From contig JAIBAD010000007.1 in NCBI GenBank assembly GCA_019695395.1, forward strand, positions 1 to 54,574: DNA of 54,574 nucleotides, written 5' to 3'. The notes below the pieces were generated by a model that had not been told where the DNA came from, made no database searches, and saw only the letters and a program-made list of their open reading frames with translations. The stretch is from Alphaproteobacteria bacterium (lineage in GTDB: Bacteria; Pseudomonadota; Alphaproteobacteria; JAEUKQ01; JAIBAD01). Below, one piece after another: positions 53,674 to 54,574 of this stretch. Every line of letters starts with the position of its first letter. Position 1 is the stretch's first letter. The position numbers and the translations under genes are program-made.

Positions 53674-54574
53674 ATGATTAATATATTAAGCCTTAAAGAA
53701 AAAAAAACCATTAAAATTATTTTATGCTTTATTGCTTTCTATTTAATTTTGACTATTTTTGTGCCTCTCTTTAATCTTCTAATAAAAAGTTTTTATACCG
53801 AAGAAGGTACGTTTGTTGGCGTAGATAATTATTTTTCTTATTTTACAAAATATGGTGTAGTCGAAAGCATTTGGCATAGCTTGATTATTGCTTTATCAAC
53901 AGGCTTTATAACAACATTTTTTGCTTTTATATGTGCCTATGCCTTACAACATTCTACGTTAAAAAATAAAAAAATAATCGAGCTTGTTATTTCTATCCCC
54001 TTATTTTGTCCATCTTTATTACCGGGATTGGGTCTTATTTATCTTTTTGGCAATCAAGGATTAATTAAATTTTTACTTCCTTATCCTTTTTACGGTCCAT
54101 TTGGAATTATTATGGGAGAAGTTTTTTATAGTTTTCCCTATGCTGTTTTAATCCTTATGACATCCCTTTCTCTTTTTGATCAAAGATTATTTGATGCAGC
54201 CTATATGTTACGTACATCAAAATTACGTATTTTTACATCTATCATTTGGCCAATATGTAAGTCAGGCCTTTTTAAAACATTTTTAATTGTTTTCATTACA
54301 AGCCTAACAGATTTTGGGGTACCCGCCATTGTTGGGGGAAATTACCGTGTTTTAGCAACCGACATTTATCAATATATTATTGGCCAATATAATTTTTCTT
54401 TGGGTTCTGTTGTGGCGGTTCTTTTATTACTACCAAGTTTAATGATTTTTTGCATTGATTATCTTTTTTTTAAAAAACAAAAAATTACCTTTATGCCTCA
54501 TGCTATTCCTTATCAACCAAAACCCAGTATGATTAAAAATTCTATTTTATTCATTTTATCTTTAATCCCAGCAC
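53674..54574 (+). CDS. ABC transporter permease, partial (3' end outside the window)
   Basis: The first 300 residues of a multi-pass permease starting at ATG 53674, 14 bases behind the ATPase stop. Visible are membrane helices (KIILCFIAFYLILTIFVPLF first) and the loop with LFDAAYMLRTSKLRIFTSIIWP, the EAA-type motif that contacts the ATPase (DAAYMLRTSKLRIF). It continues past the window edge, as expected for a double-length PhnU/Fbp-type permease. It completes the three-part importer. Confidence 0.88.
   Translation, partial: MINILSLKEKKTIKIILCFIAFYLILTIFVPLFNLLIKSFYTEEGTFVGVDNYFSYFTKYGVVESIWHSLIIALSTGFITTFFAFICAYALQHSTLKNKKIIELVISIPLFCPSLLPGLGLIYLFGNQGLIKFLLPYPFYGPFGIIMGEVFYSFPYAVLILMTSLSLFDQRLFDAAYMLRTSKLRIFTSIIWPICKSGLFKTFLIVFITSLTDFGVPAIVGGNYRVLATDIYQYIIGQYNFSLGSVVAVLLLLPSLMIFCIDYLFFKKQKITFMPHAIPYQPKPSMIKNSILFILSLIPA

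Noticed and set aside
1-54574. tRNA or rRNA genes
   Set aside because: No spacer showed a T-loop plus acceptor-stem pattern by eye; a covariance-model search would be needed to exclude them fully.

Overview
The window is chromosomal DNA of an AT-rich, Gram-negative alphaproteobacterium. The evidence is the gene content and order rather than any single marker: amiC-mrcA-prfB divergent from rne; an M48 protease, dsbA-like gene, aroQ, accB, accC and aat in a row; a convergent NDUFA12-like/MlaD/MlaD/small-protein/DUF2155 cluster; a B12-dependent class II ribonucleotide reductase; and anmK divergent from tyrS. The strong AT bias and long AT-only spacers would suit a host-associated or reduced lineage (Holosporales/Paracaedibacter-like organisms are one option), but the sequence alone does not prove this. 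No rRNA, tRNA, CRISPR array or intact insertion sequence was seen.

Layout. 1-13 kb: nitrilase-family gene (cut by the window edge), comF and anmK on the minus strand; tyrS; a stand-alone GyrI-like domain gene next to an AraC-GyrI regulator; a large AsmA/DUF3971 envelope protein divergent from glnE and bcp; and a sugar-transfer ATP-grasp protein. 12.8-21.3 kb: prfB, mrcA and amiC (minus), then rne with a long leader. prfB carries a programmed +1 frameshift whose in-frame stop is UAA. 21.3-30.5 kb: a gamma-glutamyltransferase-like lipoprotein that has lost its catalytic threonine, an M48/TPR protease, a broken zinc-ribbon gene, dsbA-like, aroQ, accB, accC and aat, then the convergent NDUFA12/MlaD cluster.

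31-37.4 kb: nrdJ and ridA, followed by an accessory island. The island holds a RelE/ParE-like toxin gene directly behind a 194-residue unknown partner, a small lipoprotein, a strong terminator, and an orphan phage-type terminase small subunit behind a structured leader with its own promoter and terminator hairpins. This island is the best place to look for something undescribed.

37.5-54.6 kb: small membrane protein, Sel1/TPR protein, clpA-clpS, D,D-carboxypeptidase with SPOR domain, ugd-galU, a membrane protein resembling an alphaproteobacterial J-protein without its J domain, a COG4705 membrane protein, an OmpA-like protein and a secreted partner, a molybdopterin oxidoreductase, an orphan ProW-like permease, and a binding protein/ATPase/permease operon most like 2-aminoethylphosphonate importers (the permease is cut by the window end). 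A degenerate four-copy repeat copies the last codons of ugd into the space between dacC and ugd.

Functional themes are cell-wall synthesis and recycling (anmK, mrcA, amiC, dacC), envelope lipid and surface biology (AsmA-like, MlaD, ugd/galU, ATP-grasp), RNA and protein quality control (rne, clpAS, aat, M48), and nitrogen/phosphorus acquisition (glnE, ABC importers).
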